Assembly (NCBI GenBank): GCA_014529385.2
Contig: CM043944.1
Coordinates: 170,100,740-170,164,739, forward strand
Origin: Adiantum capillus-veneris
Taxonomy: Eukaryota; Streptophyta; Polypodiopsida; Polypodiales; Pteridaceae
Direction: 5' to 3'
Length of the DNA stretch: 64,000 bases
Part shown: positions 43,101 through 53,889 of the stretch, in pieces
Numbering within the stretch: the first letter of the stretch is position 1
Layout of the letters: each line of letters begins with the position of its first letter
Notes under the pieces: model-generated
What the model was told of the DNA's origin: nothing
The model's input: the letters and a program-made list of their open reading frames with translations, nothing else
Database searches by the model: none
Position numbers and translations under genes: made by a program

Positions 43101-44950
43101 AGAACAAAATGTATAAGGCGCCTCAAAATTTCATGAATTTTGTGCTTTTTAAAGTTGACGTCTCAAAACCTGAGAGCTCATTTTGCAAACTTCAACATAT
43201 ATCTGAAGCCATCATTGAGTAATGAAAAGGATTGGGGAGATTTTGTCTTATTTTTCAACGTTCTAGATCCACAATTTTTTCAGACAAACACTTTTTCTCA
43301 ATATAGATTTATCCATGAGCAATTCAAGTGCATATAGCTACAAACCTTTGTGTATTTCTATGTGTACAATGTTATTCAATGCAGTATGTAAACGTATGTA
43401 AACCGACTTGTGTGCATATGTATATTGAAGTATCTGTTGTAAGGATCCTTATTTATATGAATTTTTGTGTGTGCTACCTTTTGATGGCTATGCTTGGAGA
43501 AGGCATGGGCTATGTATACAGAAGAAGCTTTGAAGAGAAAGCTAGGTGTGCGATGCCAATCCCCAAGAACTCATGATGCTGAACACTATAGGAAAAACCA
43601 TGGATTAAAGAGGACCTCTTTCTTAGAAGGGAAAGTGTCAAAACCTTCTTGCTGATTCACATAATTACTTTGCATCAAGAGAAAGGGTAGGTGGAGAGCT
43701 TCTACCACCGAGGTTCAATTGCCCCCTTTGAAACAAGAAGAGCTATGTGGAAGAGAGAAGAGGATTGGCCAACGTTGAAGGCAAGGAAGTTTATGAATGT
43801 TACGACGTGGTTGGGCTTGGCAAGGTTAAGCATGCAGGACAAGCAGAGATTGGCAATAATGGGGTTGTTTTTCTCGTTCGAAGGGGAAGACCAGGGCATG
43901 CTGCTACTACATCTTACTATCCATTTTTCTTCCTTGCATGTCTCCAAAGTACCAGTGGCAGGCAAGTGTGGAGAAAAGAGAGCCACCCACATCCCCCTCT
44001 GCAAACCATAAGCTACTCCCTTGCAAAATCAAGGTAAAAGTTGTCATTTTCACATTTTTGCAAGCCTTTCTTTTTCACATAGCTTTTTTTGCACATTGCC
44101 ATATCCATTTAGAATGTCTGGGTATGTTTGTCAAGGCAGCATGTCCGAGAGTCCCTTCGAGTTCTACGAGAATTAGCTGTTCTTTGCAGTCTTTCTGTCT
44201 CTAAATCTTGCATGATCCCTTAGAGAGATAGCCATGCAAGTACTACAACTCGACAGCTTCGTCCATACATTGTCAGTGCAAGCGCATTACCCTTCCAACA
44301 TGCTTCTTCCCATTTCCTCTCATTCATGTCTCCTTCTGAGAGTCTCCTCCCTGATGTTTGCATGCTTATTGGCTTATGCAGAGAACAACCCAATGTGTGC
44401 AATGGAATCGAGGACTTTTCAATGCAGTAAAATCTGCTACATTTGTATTGCATAGGTATTGATTGCTCTCAAGAAGACCAGTCACCTTTGAGGCCAATGA
44501 GCTTGTCTTGTTTGCTGATCTGCATTCTTTGTTTTTTAATTCCCTACTGCAGGTGTCAATTCCTCCCCTCAGCCTGCAAAGATGCACAACAAGATGTAGA
44601 AACCCTTGTTCTTGTTGTCTCTAGAGAGAGAGCTATATGTCCAAGCTCATATAGCCTCTACTTTCATTTTTTTTGTGCGCTCGGATGCGCATCGAGATTG
44701 GAGAGTCACGAGAGCAAACGAGAGAAAACATGGGCCTCCGTGTTCCCACTGGTAGAGCGAATGTGCTGAGAGCAAAATGTGGTTCAACTTTTTGTATGGT
44801 GGAATACAATGTTTCAACGTGTTGTATTCCAGAATCCAGAATACAAACTGGAGGGACGTACTGGTAGCTTCGATGTTTATCTGCCCAGAATCGTCGTAGA
44901 TTCCACTGAGGCGACGGCTTCCCTTGCAATTCAGTCCTCAAAATTGAAGG
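43101..44950. other. No supported gene
   Basis: Overlapping short frames at 43690-44040 and 44440-44770 on both strands, none with a recognisable domain. Near 44830 and 45345 the word TGTATTCCAGAATAC, an almost perfect palindrome, occurs twice. Confidence 0.4.
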
Positions 44951-44957
44951 ACGGGAA

Positions 44958-45028
44958 GGGGATTCGAACTGTGACAGCCACGATATCTACCCTACCAATT
45001 GTTGCACTAGACCACTTAGGCGAAGGCA
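44958..45028 (-). repeat. tRNA-like SINE-head fragment
   Basis: The minus strand runs GCCTAAGTGGTCTAGTGCAA ... AGTTCGAATCCCC. It carries a perfect B-box core GTTCGAATCC and an A-box-like GTGGTCTAGTG about 45 bases upstream. The T-arm does not pair and no anticodon loop folds well, so it is a pol III-type repeat remnant, not a working tRNA. Confidence 0.45.
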
Positions 45029-45654
45029 CGTTCTGCGACAATGCCTCTTATCATTTTTATTTTAAAAAAAATGCATGACCACGCGTTGCCCCTGCCCCGT
45101 CAACCTACGTCACGAGCTCTACGCGAGACCCGTCGAGCTCTGTGCGAGCCCCGTCCTCCTGCGGTGCTACCTGGCCCCGGCTTCCTTTTTCGCCTCAGGA
45201 GTCGGCACCTTCCCTTTTTCCTTTCATGCCAAACGGCATCTCCTGAAGATTCTAACCAAAGAGGATTTTTTGAAATTGGTAGGGACATACTGGGTGTCAT
45301 TTTATTAAAAAAAATGACCTTTTCCAACAAATGTGCGTTGTATTCAACTTGTATTCCAGAATACAACATGGGTGTCGATCACTACACTGCACAAATCTCA
45401 AAGTTTGAAGCGAGTTGTATGCATGGCATTACAATCCTTTGTACAAGCCTTTTGTAATTGTTTGTTACAAAGGCTACCTTGCTTCAATTATGCCATAAAA
45501 AAGAATTGAAGCATGGATCCACACACCATAGTTGATGTAGATTGAGTCTTTTTTTTGTCTCGATCAAGCCAGCATAAATTTAAAGAATGAATAAACATAC
45601 AAAACTTTAATGTGTATGCACCAACGATAAAGAGAAGCCTTCTAGACATGCAAA

Positions 45655-46560
45655 CCCTAGCTTGCAAAGCCCCTAAATTTGTCATTGTTGCTAGGTGTTG
45701 TATGCCCATCCACAATCAAAAGAAGTGGGTTATGCTCCATCAAAAAGGCACTAGCCAGCTCAAAATTTATATACATCAGGTTGGATAAGCTTGCAATGAA
45801 GCTCCCATATCTATCGATAGACATGGAATCATTTGGGCTCAATGTTAGCTAATGTGGCATAAGCACCACTATACTCAAAGGAAGCATTGTCATATAAGGG
45901 GACTTTTGGGTCTCTTTCTTCTTATAATAGCCAAGAATAGGGGTCCCTTTTCCCCTTCAAACTCATCCATGATGGCTTCAATCGAACCCGGATGGACCAC
46001 AATCATGTCGTCAATGATGACTCGCCCCTTTTGAACCTCCACCTCAAACTTCTCTCTTTTAGTCTTCATAAAATCATTGCACTGAGCTAGAAGATCATTA
46101 AGGTTGAAGGGCACATTAAACATAGATGATATCTTGTGAAACTATTTCGCAGCTCCCAAAGTCATTGCAAAGTGGAAGAGCCTCTCATTGATAACTATGG
46201 GCTCTTCTGCAACAACTACCTCTTTTTTTTTGCATTATTTGCTACTATACTTTTGGTTGGTGCCCCTCTGGTAGTACCAGAGAAATCCACATCCCTCTTT
46301 TTGGAGGTGTGCAAATGGACCTTGGGGGTACATGGTCCTCCTCAATTGCAAAGAACTTTGAGTCCTCCTCTGAGGCATCCACATCCAAACACTCAAACTA
46401 AAGGTCCTCTCCACTAGTAATATCCATAGGCTGGGTGACGTCAACATTCCTCTTGATGGAACCTTTTACCAATTGCAGAGGATATTGCTATGCATGTTGG
46501 TACCCAAACACATACTCTAAATCTAATTTTTTCATCTTTCTCTTCATCCTACCAGACATA
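45655..46560 (-). pseudogene. Second unrecognised coding unit, frame-broken
   Basis: The minus strand starts MSGRMKRKMKKLDLEYVFGY (ATG at about 46559), then after a stop DVTQPMDITSGEDL, VDASEEDSKFFAIEEDHV, EEPIVINERLFHFAMTLGAA, NLNDLLAQCNDFMKTKREKF, RVIIDDMIVVHPGSIEAIMD, FEGEKGPLFLAIIRRK, FEYSGAYATLANIEP and YGSFIASLSNLMYINFELAS, ending NKFRGFAS near 45660. The parts lie in order with few interruptions (several stops and about three frame changes), so they represent one protein of about 290 residues or more. Mixed acidic and basic, no signal peptide, no motif I recognise. Confidence 0.5.
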
Positions 46561-46739
46561 CGATCAATGCATATCAATCAGTACTATCCAGGTCTTGGTA
46601 AATCTAATAAATTGTGACTAAACAATACCTCGTAGAGAAATAATCCAAATTCAACATCACAATCTGTCAATCTATCTAACTATCGACACACACAACTAAC
46701 AACTATACTTACATATATTTACATCTAAAGGCTATCTCT

Positions 46740-46744
<5 letters not shown>

Positions 46745-46828
<84 letters not shown>
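46745..46828. repeat. (AT)n microsatellite, 84 bp
   Basis: Uninterrupted AT run. Self-complementary, so cruciform-prone. Confidence 0.97.
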
Positions 46829-46830
<2 letters not shown>

Positions 46831-47200
46831 CTTTTCTCCTAGAGTGCGCGGGGAGGATTCCTCTCTTTGCTCAAACATCCATGCATGCCATAGGAGGAAA
46901 TTAAAACTTTTCTTTCCTTTCCTTCTTGCCTTTCCTCTTATGGTGCACATAGATGTTTCTGTTAAACGCCAACATGCCATTGTCCAAAAATATATATATC
47001 CCTTTGATGAGAAGGAAAAAATAACAACTATGAAAACAAATACCTTTTCTTGGGCCAAGGATGGCTTTGTAGCCTCTTTTTCTCTTTTTCTTCCTTTGTG
47101 AGAGATCCGTGTTGGTTGTTCCAGAGAGACAAAAAATTTTGCCTTGTCCCTCCCTCCCTCCCTCTCTCTCTCATACACATACTACATCACATGTAACTTT
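46829..47200. other. No supported gene
   Basis: The 148-codon minus-strand frame crossing this stretch is partly an Ile-Tyr artefact of the AT run. The rest shows no motif. Confidence 0.5.
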
Positions 47201-47223
47201 GGTCCCATAGGTCATATTTGACC
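47201..47223. repeat. Short dispersed motif shared with 18867-18889
   Basis: GGTCCCATAGGTCATATTTG then ACC. The last part GGTCA-TATT-TGACC is an inverted repeat. Two mismatches with the copy at 18867, and the flanking similarity continues for about 30 bases toward the CTAT repeats. Confidence 0.65.
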
Positions 47224-47236
47224 TCCAAGGACTATA

Positions 47237-47241
47237 ATAAA

Positions 47242-47325
<84 letters not shown>
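47237..47325. repeat. Compound (ATCT)n-(CT)n microsatellite
   Basis: About nine ATCT tetramers pass into a CT run. Confidence 0.96.
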
Positions 47326-47329
<4 letters not shown>

Positions 47330-47378
47330 TTGAGGTTTTTCTCTCACTCCCTCTCTCTATTTCTAGCACGTCAGCGGA

Positions 47379-47380
<2 letters not shown>

Positions 47381-47449
<69 letters not shown>
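47381..47449. repeat. Poly-C followed by (CT)n microsatellite
   Basis: A C12-type run then an uninterrupted CT run to 47449. Confidence 0.95.
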
Positions 47450-47450
<1 letters not shown>

Positions 47451-47686
47451 ATAATCTATTTGGCCGTTGGCATCGTGAACGGCTCACTACCAGATTAAAT
47501 TGTTACATGTGTAAACTTATTAATTATAACTAGCGGTCATTTATTACATCGTACGTGTCCAATTATTGTTGGTCACATCTCCATCAAACTTCACATACTA
47601 CATTTGGAGGGCACGGATAACGAGCATACCTTTCATAAAAGAAAGAGGTGTTTATTACAGTTACTGGTCAGTAGCTAGGTAGAGGA

Positions 47687-47689
<3 letters not shown>

Positions 47690-47720
<31 letters not shown>
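47690..47720. repeat. (CA)n microsatellite
   Basis: About 15 CA units following AGAGGAAAAA. Confidence 0.96.
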
Positions 47721-47724
<4 letters not shown>

Positions 47725-48409
47725 TTCAGCACAACACAAAAGCATTTTACCTCCAGTTAATCGAGCAAGGACTTATATAGAGAAGGCAGCTACATTACTA
47801 AGCATTTGATTGAGCCTTTCTTTTTCCTCAAAAGATCTGCAACCCAGCAGGTACTCCAAGTTTTGAAATGGAAAGTTTTAGTATTTTATTATCGTAGGTA
47901 TTATAGTTTATCTCAGAAGCACCAATACACACCCCATGCATCATAAAAGAATAGCTGGTGAGAATCAATACAACCACAAATTTTGTGTTTGTATGAGAAA
48001 CATATTTCCACTTTTTAAACATACACAGGCACATAGAGACACCACAATTTTTCTCTCTCTCTTTAAAACATACACACTTATACTCACGCACACAAAGAAA
48101 CACATCCAAAAGTCATATTTCATATATTACATATTGTGTATATATTGTCCATGCATTTCTCCTGCCAATGGCGCATGGGTGAACTTCCATTCACTCTAGA
48201 CCCTCCCCCCATACATAGTAAAAATTTGAATGACCCCCACACCTCCTAGTGTTGTTACAAGTGTTTTCTTTTCCTAATGGCATGTGGGCAATGATTCACA
48301 TACACTCATTCTCTCTATCATTACAAGTGTTTTCTTATCCTAATGGCACGCTTTTGATTCCTTTCATATATGTCATGTACCCCAAAATATGAATGTAAGA
48401 GCTCATGAG
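47721..48409. other. No gene; diffuse tandem phrase near 48.25-48.35 kb
   Basis: TTACAAGTGTTTTCTT.TCCTAATGGCA occurs twice about 70 bp apart (near 48255 and 48321). No coding feature. Confidence 0.55.
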
Positions 48410-49520
48410 TTGGCGGAACAGGTGTTCACAAAGGATGTGCATGCAGTAATAATTAAAGAGCCAAGATATCTTGGAAGGGAATCCCTCCATGAGGAAGAGC
48501 ATGTATTGCAAACGGGTTTTGCAAGAAAAGGAATTGGCTTTTCAACAAAGACATGCAATCACACGACAAACTATTAGGTACGTCTTGATTGGAGAGCACA
48601 TGTATCACAAGGGGACTGATGGTGTTATGAGAAGAGTGCTCTACCATGATGAAATTTTTGATTGCTTAAAAGCATGTCACAAGGAAGGATGTGGAGGTCA
48701 TTTTGGAGTGAAAATTTTGAAAATAAAAGTATTGAATGCTCAACTTATGTGGGCAAGTATTAATAGGGATGTTGTGCATTGGTGTAGGAGCTGCCATGAA
48801 TGTCAAATGTATCAAAAGAGAAAGTTAATGCTTGAGCCTTTGAGAAATATTTTAAGTTATGGACCTTTTGAGAAGTAGTGTGGATGTAATTGGTCCTCTT
48901 CCAGGCACTAGGAATGGAAAGCAGTACATACTTATTGCAGTGGATTATATGACAAGATGGCCAGAAGCAAAGGCTAGTAGAGGCGCTACAAGCAAAGATG
49001 TATGCAACTTTATCTTTGATTGCATATGTTGTAGATTTGGAATGCCATTGGAGCTTGTAAGTGATTGAGGAAAGAGTTAAGAAATGATCTTATCACTGAA
49101 TTAGTGGAAAAATTGGAGATCAAACATAGGTATACTACCCCTTAACATCCACAATGCAATGGGTTGGTAGAGGCATTCAATGGAGTTTTGCAAAAGATAT
49201 TGTTCAAGCTTGTGGAAGAGCATCCAAAAGATTGGGGTATGTATTTGGAGAGGGCATTGTGGGCATGTAGAGTGACTCAAAAATCAGCCACAGGGTTGAA
49301 AAGATAAAGGCAAAAGGGCTATGTAAGGGTATGTTGGTTATGAGGTATAATAGTGCTTTGGACAACACCTTTCAAACAAATTTCAAGACAAAGTGGGAAG
49401 GTACTTCTGTGGTGCATGAGGTGTATGATAATGGAAGCTAACAGGTCAAGGACTTGGATGGAAAGATGCATAAGGCAAGAGTCAATGGATCAGGCTCAAA
49501 CCTTATGTGACAAGAATCAT
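48410..49520 (+). pseudogene. Ty3-gypsy integrase region, lineage 1
   Basis: The zinc-binding domain HKEGCGGHFG...CRSCHEC (48690-48815) is preceded by YVLIGEHMYHKGTDGVMRR. In the core, VDVIGPLPGTRNGKQYILIA and VDYMTRWPEA carry the first acidic residue, SD at the end of GMPLELVSD the second, and HPQCNGLVEAFNGVL (other frame, about 49150) the Glu. The C-terminal part MLVMRYNSALDNTFQTNF and KDLDGKMHKARVNGS follows to about 49500. A stop after SD and several frame changes inactivate it. RT and gag are absent upstream. Confidence 0.85.
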
Positions 49521-50570
49521 GTGATGAAGCAAGAAATGCATATGGAACACTTGAAAGTGTTCCATTCTCGTTGGGGGGCAATATGTGGCGTGTTTTTGAG
49601 GAATGGTGTGAGCCACCCCAAAGACTTCAAAAAGTGTTCTATAGTGCATTTGGATCTCTTGGATTTAACTATAGCATGCTTGTGCAAAGTGTACAAAGGC
49701 ATTGTGTGCCAGATGTCTCTACACATGCGGGCCAATTGTGCGGGGTACATAGTTTTCTATTTTTGTGCATAGAAGTGTCAAGACTTCAAAGAGTGAGTAA
49801 GTTCTTAAAAAATATGAAGAAAAAATGAACTTTGATAAGCTTGGGGTCATGAGTGAGGGGGAGTTTTCAACTATGAAGAAGAATCTCTATGTTGCTGTAG
49901 CCTGCGATGAAGGGTGGGGGTTTTGATGTAGGGGTGTCCCTCTTGCCTTGCGAGAGCCTAGTGTGGTGAGTTGAGAGTGTGTCTATCCTCAATCGGCTGA
50001 TAAAATTGGGTGCTTAGCTCTACATATTAACCTCTTTTCATCTTTGTTTGAGGTATGCCAGCTATGTTGTGTGCAGTTCCCTGCGGTGCAGCTAGTCGAG
50101 GGTAGACTATGCGCTGCAATTCCTTGCTTGTACATATGCAAAAGAGCAAGGCTTTCCCCAAGTTTTTCATCACCTTTTTTGAGTTTTTTTATTGAACTTG
50201 GGCTTGATTTAGATGGGTTTTGGTCAAACTATGTGTATATATGGGAGCGCCTATGGAGTCTCTACTAGCACATGGAAGGATGTTTGAAAAGAAGTGAAGC
50301 CTATGGTTCTATAAGCAAAAGTGCAGAGGTTTTCATGTTTTTTTATTCACTTTTGTCCTTGGGTTTTTTAATCCTTTTCTTCCTTTGATACATCCAAATA
50401 TAGTGGGAGTTGTAGCGATGTAGAGGGAAGCTAGTCGAGGCTAGTCAAGGTTGAGTGTGAGTGAGGCTATCAAAATTTGTGAGCGAGGATCATCCCACAT
50501 TATCTTTAGAGAGCTTATCTTCATCCTCTTTTCTTCATTTTGGTTTGGGGTGTTGTAGAGGCCAGCCCCC
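49521..50570. other. No supported gene
   Basis: May contain the decayed 3' end of the preceding element (GGGTGGGGG purine tract near 49912). No LTR pair found. Confidence 0.4.
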
Positions 50571-51893
50571 CCAATCCTTCACAATGTCATGGTTGACCAC
50601 CTCTCTCGCATTCAAACAAGTGAAGAAGCTACACGGATTATGGATGACTTTCTCGATAGCAATCTCATTAAAGCAGATACAAATCTGGAGTGGTACGGTA
50701 ATGTATTGTATTTGCTATCCAATGGCTTGTACCCAGGGAATGAATCTCTCTTGTAGAAGAGAAGACTGTTGTTAAAGTCTAGACTATTCACTTTTATTGG
50801 ATGCCACCTCTATAAGTCCGAACCAGACGGTGTTCTAAGGCGGTTGCTCACTGTGATCCCACTAGTAGCCATTATCCTGGTCACATCATCGCCCAAAAAG
50901 TTCTACAGAGTGGACTATGGTGGCCTTATGTGTTTAGAGATGCAATTGCTCATGTGAAGTTTTGTGATGTATGTCAACATTGTGGACCTAAACCCAGTAG
51001 GCATTCCAGACGCCCTTTATAAGTTTCAATGGCATGGTTACCATGAACGATGGGGTTTAGACTTTGTGGGTCCTATTTCTCCCCCGGCAATCGAAAGAAT
51101 CTACTTGTGGCTATAGATTATGATGCCAAGTGGGCAGAGGTATTGGCAACAACTGATTACACTTGAGATACTATGGCAAAGTTTTTGTATGAAAATATAT
51201 TTTATAGGTTTGGGTGCCTCCTAGAGATCACCAGTGATCAGGGCAGTCACTTTGTCAATGAGCTGATTTTGACATTGCTGACCAACTACAAGAATTTTCA
51301 TCGCAAATCTTGCCCGCACTACACAAGAGCCAATGGGCGGGCCGAAAGCACTAACAAGGTTCTTATCGCACTTCTATAAAAAGCATGCCATCTCCATCCA
51401 GCTTCATGGGCTCAAGCTATCCACGACACCCTCTGGGCATATTGCACTTCTTTCAAAGCAACAAACAATCACACCCCTTTTCAACTAGCCTTGGGCTTGG
51501 AAGCTATAGCCCATTTTGAATTCAACTCGGGATTCCCTCGAGTAGGCAGTCTTTGTGTTGATTGGGGTATGGGCTCTGCATACATCTCTCGTCTCTCCCT
51601 GCTAGAAGAAAGTAGATTGTTAGCTTCCAGTGCTCTCCAAGATGAACAACGTCGTCTTAAAGGCATGATCGTCATCTTTACCAACCCAAATTTGGGCCCA
51701 GGTCCTTAGTGCTACTCTATCAAGCTCGCTATTAAAGGAAGTCCAAAAAGCTCATCCCTGCTTTGCAAGGTTGCTATAGAGTGCAGGAGATTATGCCCCA
51801 AGGAGCCGTATACTTATCCACCCTGGAAGGTGTTCCTCTATCCCTAGTTAATGGGTCTCAAATCAAGTGTTATCATTTTGCAAGTTGACAATG
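50571..51893 (+). pseudogene. Ty3-gypsy RNase H tail and integrase, lineage 2
   Basis: Starts in the RNase H to integrase linker (MVDHLSRIQTSEEATRIMDD, LEWYGNVLYLLSNGLYPG). The zinc finger HYPGH...FCDVC follows, then the core DFVGPISPP, LVAIDYDAKWAEVLATTDYT, ITSDQGSHFVNEL and TRANGRAESTNKVL (the D, D and E positions kept). The C-terminus MPQGAVYLSTLEGVPLSLVN then GSQIKCYHFAS ends at a stop at about 51893. The wording is like the Athila/Tat side of plant gypsy, unlike the 48.4-kb copy. Frameshifts are scattered. Confidence 0.87.
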
Positions 51894-52640
51894 TCTACTA
51901 GCTCCAGACTCTTCAAATCTGAAAAGCCACTAACTATTCATGTTCTAAATCCATCCTCTCTCATCCCCTCTCCTCCTCTGGGTAGGCCTACTCTGTGTGG
52001 CTAATAGCTTGTGTATGTGGTCTCACCGTCACTCCTTGTGTGCTTAGTATTAAATTTGGTCACTCCTTGTGTGGTTCGTATTGAATTTGATCACTCCTTG
52101 TGTGGTTCGTATCGAAGTTTCTCCTACAAAGTACCAAGTTGTATGTTGTTGTTCTTATAACTCTGCTCGCTTCATTGCTATTATGTTTGGCCTACTCCCT
52201 CTCACCCTCAACTCTTAGTAATTGTGTTCGACCCTTGTGCTTGTGCCATCCTTGTGCTTTCACTACTCGTCCATCTCACTCTTCTCTAGAGCTATTCCTC
52301 CTTTAACCACCCTCGGAACTAGAGCTATTCCTTCTTTAACCACCCTTGGAACTAACAGTCCTCACATGACTAGCCTCAAATGTTACGAAGTCTCTCATTG
52401 CTCAAGTTAACATGTACGTTTATTAATACAAAATGCATTCAAGGATTCAACTTGCCTGTAATAGATTTTATTTGGCCTCTTCAAAGTGTACTTCTATCTC
52501 TCTCGTGCCTCTGTCTATCTCTCTCAGCTCCCAAGTTTTAAGTTCTTGAGTTAGTCACCGGCTGTTGCTTGTCCTTTGTAGCGTTTGCTTCTAAAAACTC
52601 AACTATCCGGTGTCCTCTCCTTCTCGCCTTATAGCCTGTT
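51894..52640. repeat. Noncoding, with two small tandem arrays
   Basis: TCACTCCTTGTGTG(G/C)TT(C/A)GTATT(G)AA-type units start at 52029, 52060 and 52091 (period 31). AGAGCTATTCCT.CTTTAACC units occur at 52288 and 52321 (period 33). This may be the 3' end or LTR of the preceding element. Confidence 0.8.
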
Positions 52641-53010
52641 GGTTGCATGCCTTGGCTCTTGGCTATCTCCCCTTTGCCAAGCTTGCTCCTCGCTGCTCGT
52701 CCCTCGCCATTTGCCTTGGCATTCCAAATCTCGCCAGTTGCTCCTCCCTACTCTTCCTTCAGCCCTAGCCATTCGCCTTTGCCTTGGTGGTTGGTCGCTC
52801 ATCCTAGCTGCCCCCAATTGGCCATTTGTCCCCGCCTCACCCTCGCCCTCGCCTAGCCATGGCTCTCTCGTTGCCATTTTCCAAGGTGGATCCCCCTTGT
52901 CATGCTCGCCGTTTTCCATTTGCCTCGGTTGGCCTGGCCCTCACCGAGCCATGTCTCGCCCCTCACTATTTGTCAGAGTGGCCCTCGATCACCTTTCGCC
53001 ATTTTCCATT
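52641..53010. repeat. C-rich degenerate minisatellite-like region
   Basis: The phrase (TCG)CCATTTGCCTTGGC and variants (GCCATTCGCCTTTGCC, GCCATTTGTCCC, GCCATTTTCCAAGG, CCGTTTTCCATTTGCC, GCCATTTTCCATTAGCC) recurs irregularly every 40-90 bp. The 158-codon frame over it (52585-53061) is Ser/Pro/Leu-rich low complexity and probably not a gene. Confidence 0.6.
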
Positions 53011-53363
53011 AGCCTATATTCTTTTTATAAAAAAATCTCCCTTTTCTTTGGCCCCAATTAACACATCATCTTCCGGGGCATTTTTTTTAAAAAAAACACT
53101 CCCATTCCATCAATTTAATCGGCTCTTGCTTATAGGGTAGAGGAGCCAGTAGGGGGACGGGTAACTTGGGGAGCTTCAATCTCTTTCCTCCGATCTCGAC
53201 TTCTTGCGCCTAGCTGCTCATTTTAATCGCCTTCTCACAAGCTTTCAGGAGAATTAATTTGGGGCTGGTTGGATTTGAGATCCGATGGTTGCGGCACCAT
53301 TTTCGGAATCACTTGTATAAAAAATCGGCATGAATAAGAAGACAACAAAGACCAAAAGAGATA

Positions 53364-53440
53364 AAATGTGACCACGGAGGCTTGAACCCACACATTGGCC
53401 AATGAAATGACGTTATTTCAAATCAACTAGCCGTTTTGGC
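53364..53440 (-). repeat. tRNA-like SINE-head fragment
   Basis: The minus strand reads CGGCTAGTTGATTTGAAATA ... TGTGGGTTCAAGCCTCC. GGTTCAAGCC is B-box-like, and the start CGGCTAGTTG resembles an A box. About 70 nt long; no convincing cloverleaf. Confidence 0.4.
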
Positions 53441-53889
53441 TGCTGTTTTTCGTGCTTCTTTTGGTCATCAAGTGTGTTATATTATGGTTTTATTTGTCCT
53501 TCCTCTGGGGGCCGTACCACAACTGGCCCCTCTACACTGCAATTGATACACTGCAATTGTTCCCTCGCTTTCCTCTACCACACCCCTCGCGCTCCACCCT
53601 TGCTACTCACAAAGTGCCTAAGGCACATGAGTTGGCTCCTGGCTCTAGTTAGCTACAACAAAGCACATGTATCATGTTGGCTCTTGGTTCCACGCGGCTA
53701 CAATACAACACATGATCCCCCTTGTGAGGATTATGACAATTGCAATAAAATCCAGGTGTAGGTATCAACGTGTGAAAATTTGAGATTAATGTATATTGGT
53801 GTGGAAATGTGTGACCTGCATAAGATGTACGCTTTTGTGGGGAATCTACTCATTTGAGGGAGCCCTTGTAATCTCCGTGATCATCTACA

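Noticed and set aside
44958-45028. A tRNA gene on the minus strand
   Set aside because: Despite a perfect B-box core, the T-arm and anticodon arm do not pair; treated as a SINE-type remnant.
46732-47178. 148-codon minus-strand ORF
   Set aside because: Its C-terminal third is an Ile-Tyr artefact of the AT microsatellite and the rest has no motif.
52585-53061. 158-codon Ser/Pro/Leu-rich ORF as a gene
   Set aside because: It follows the degenerate C-rich repeat and has low-complexity composition in several frames.
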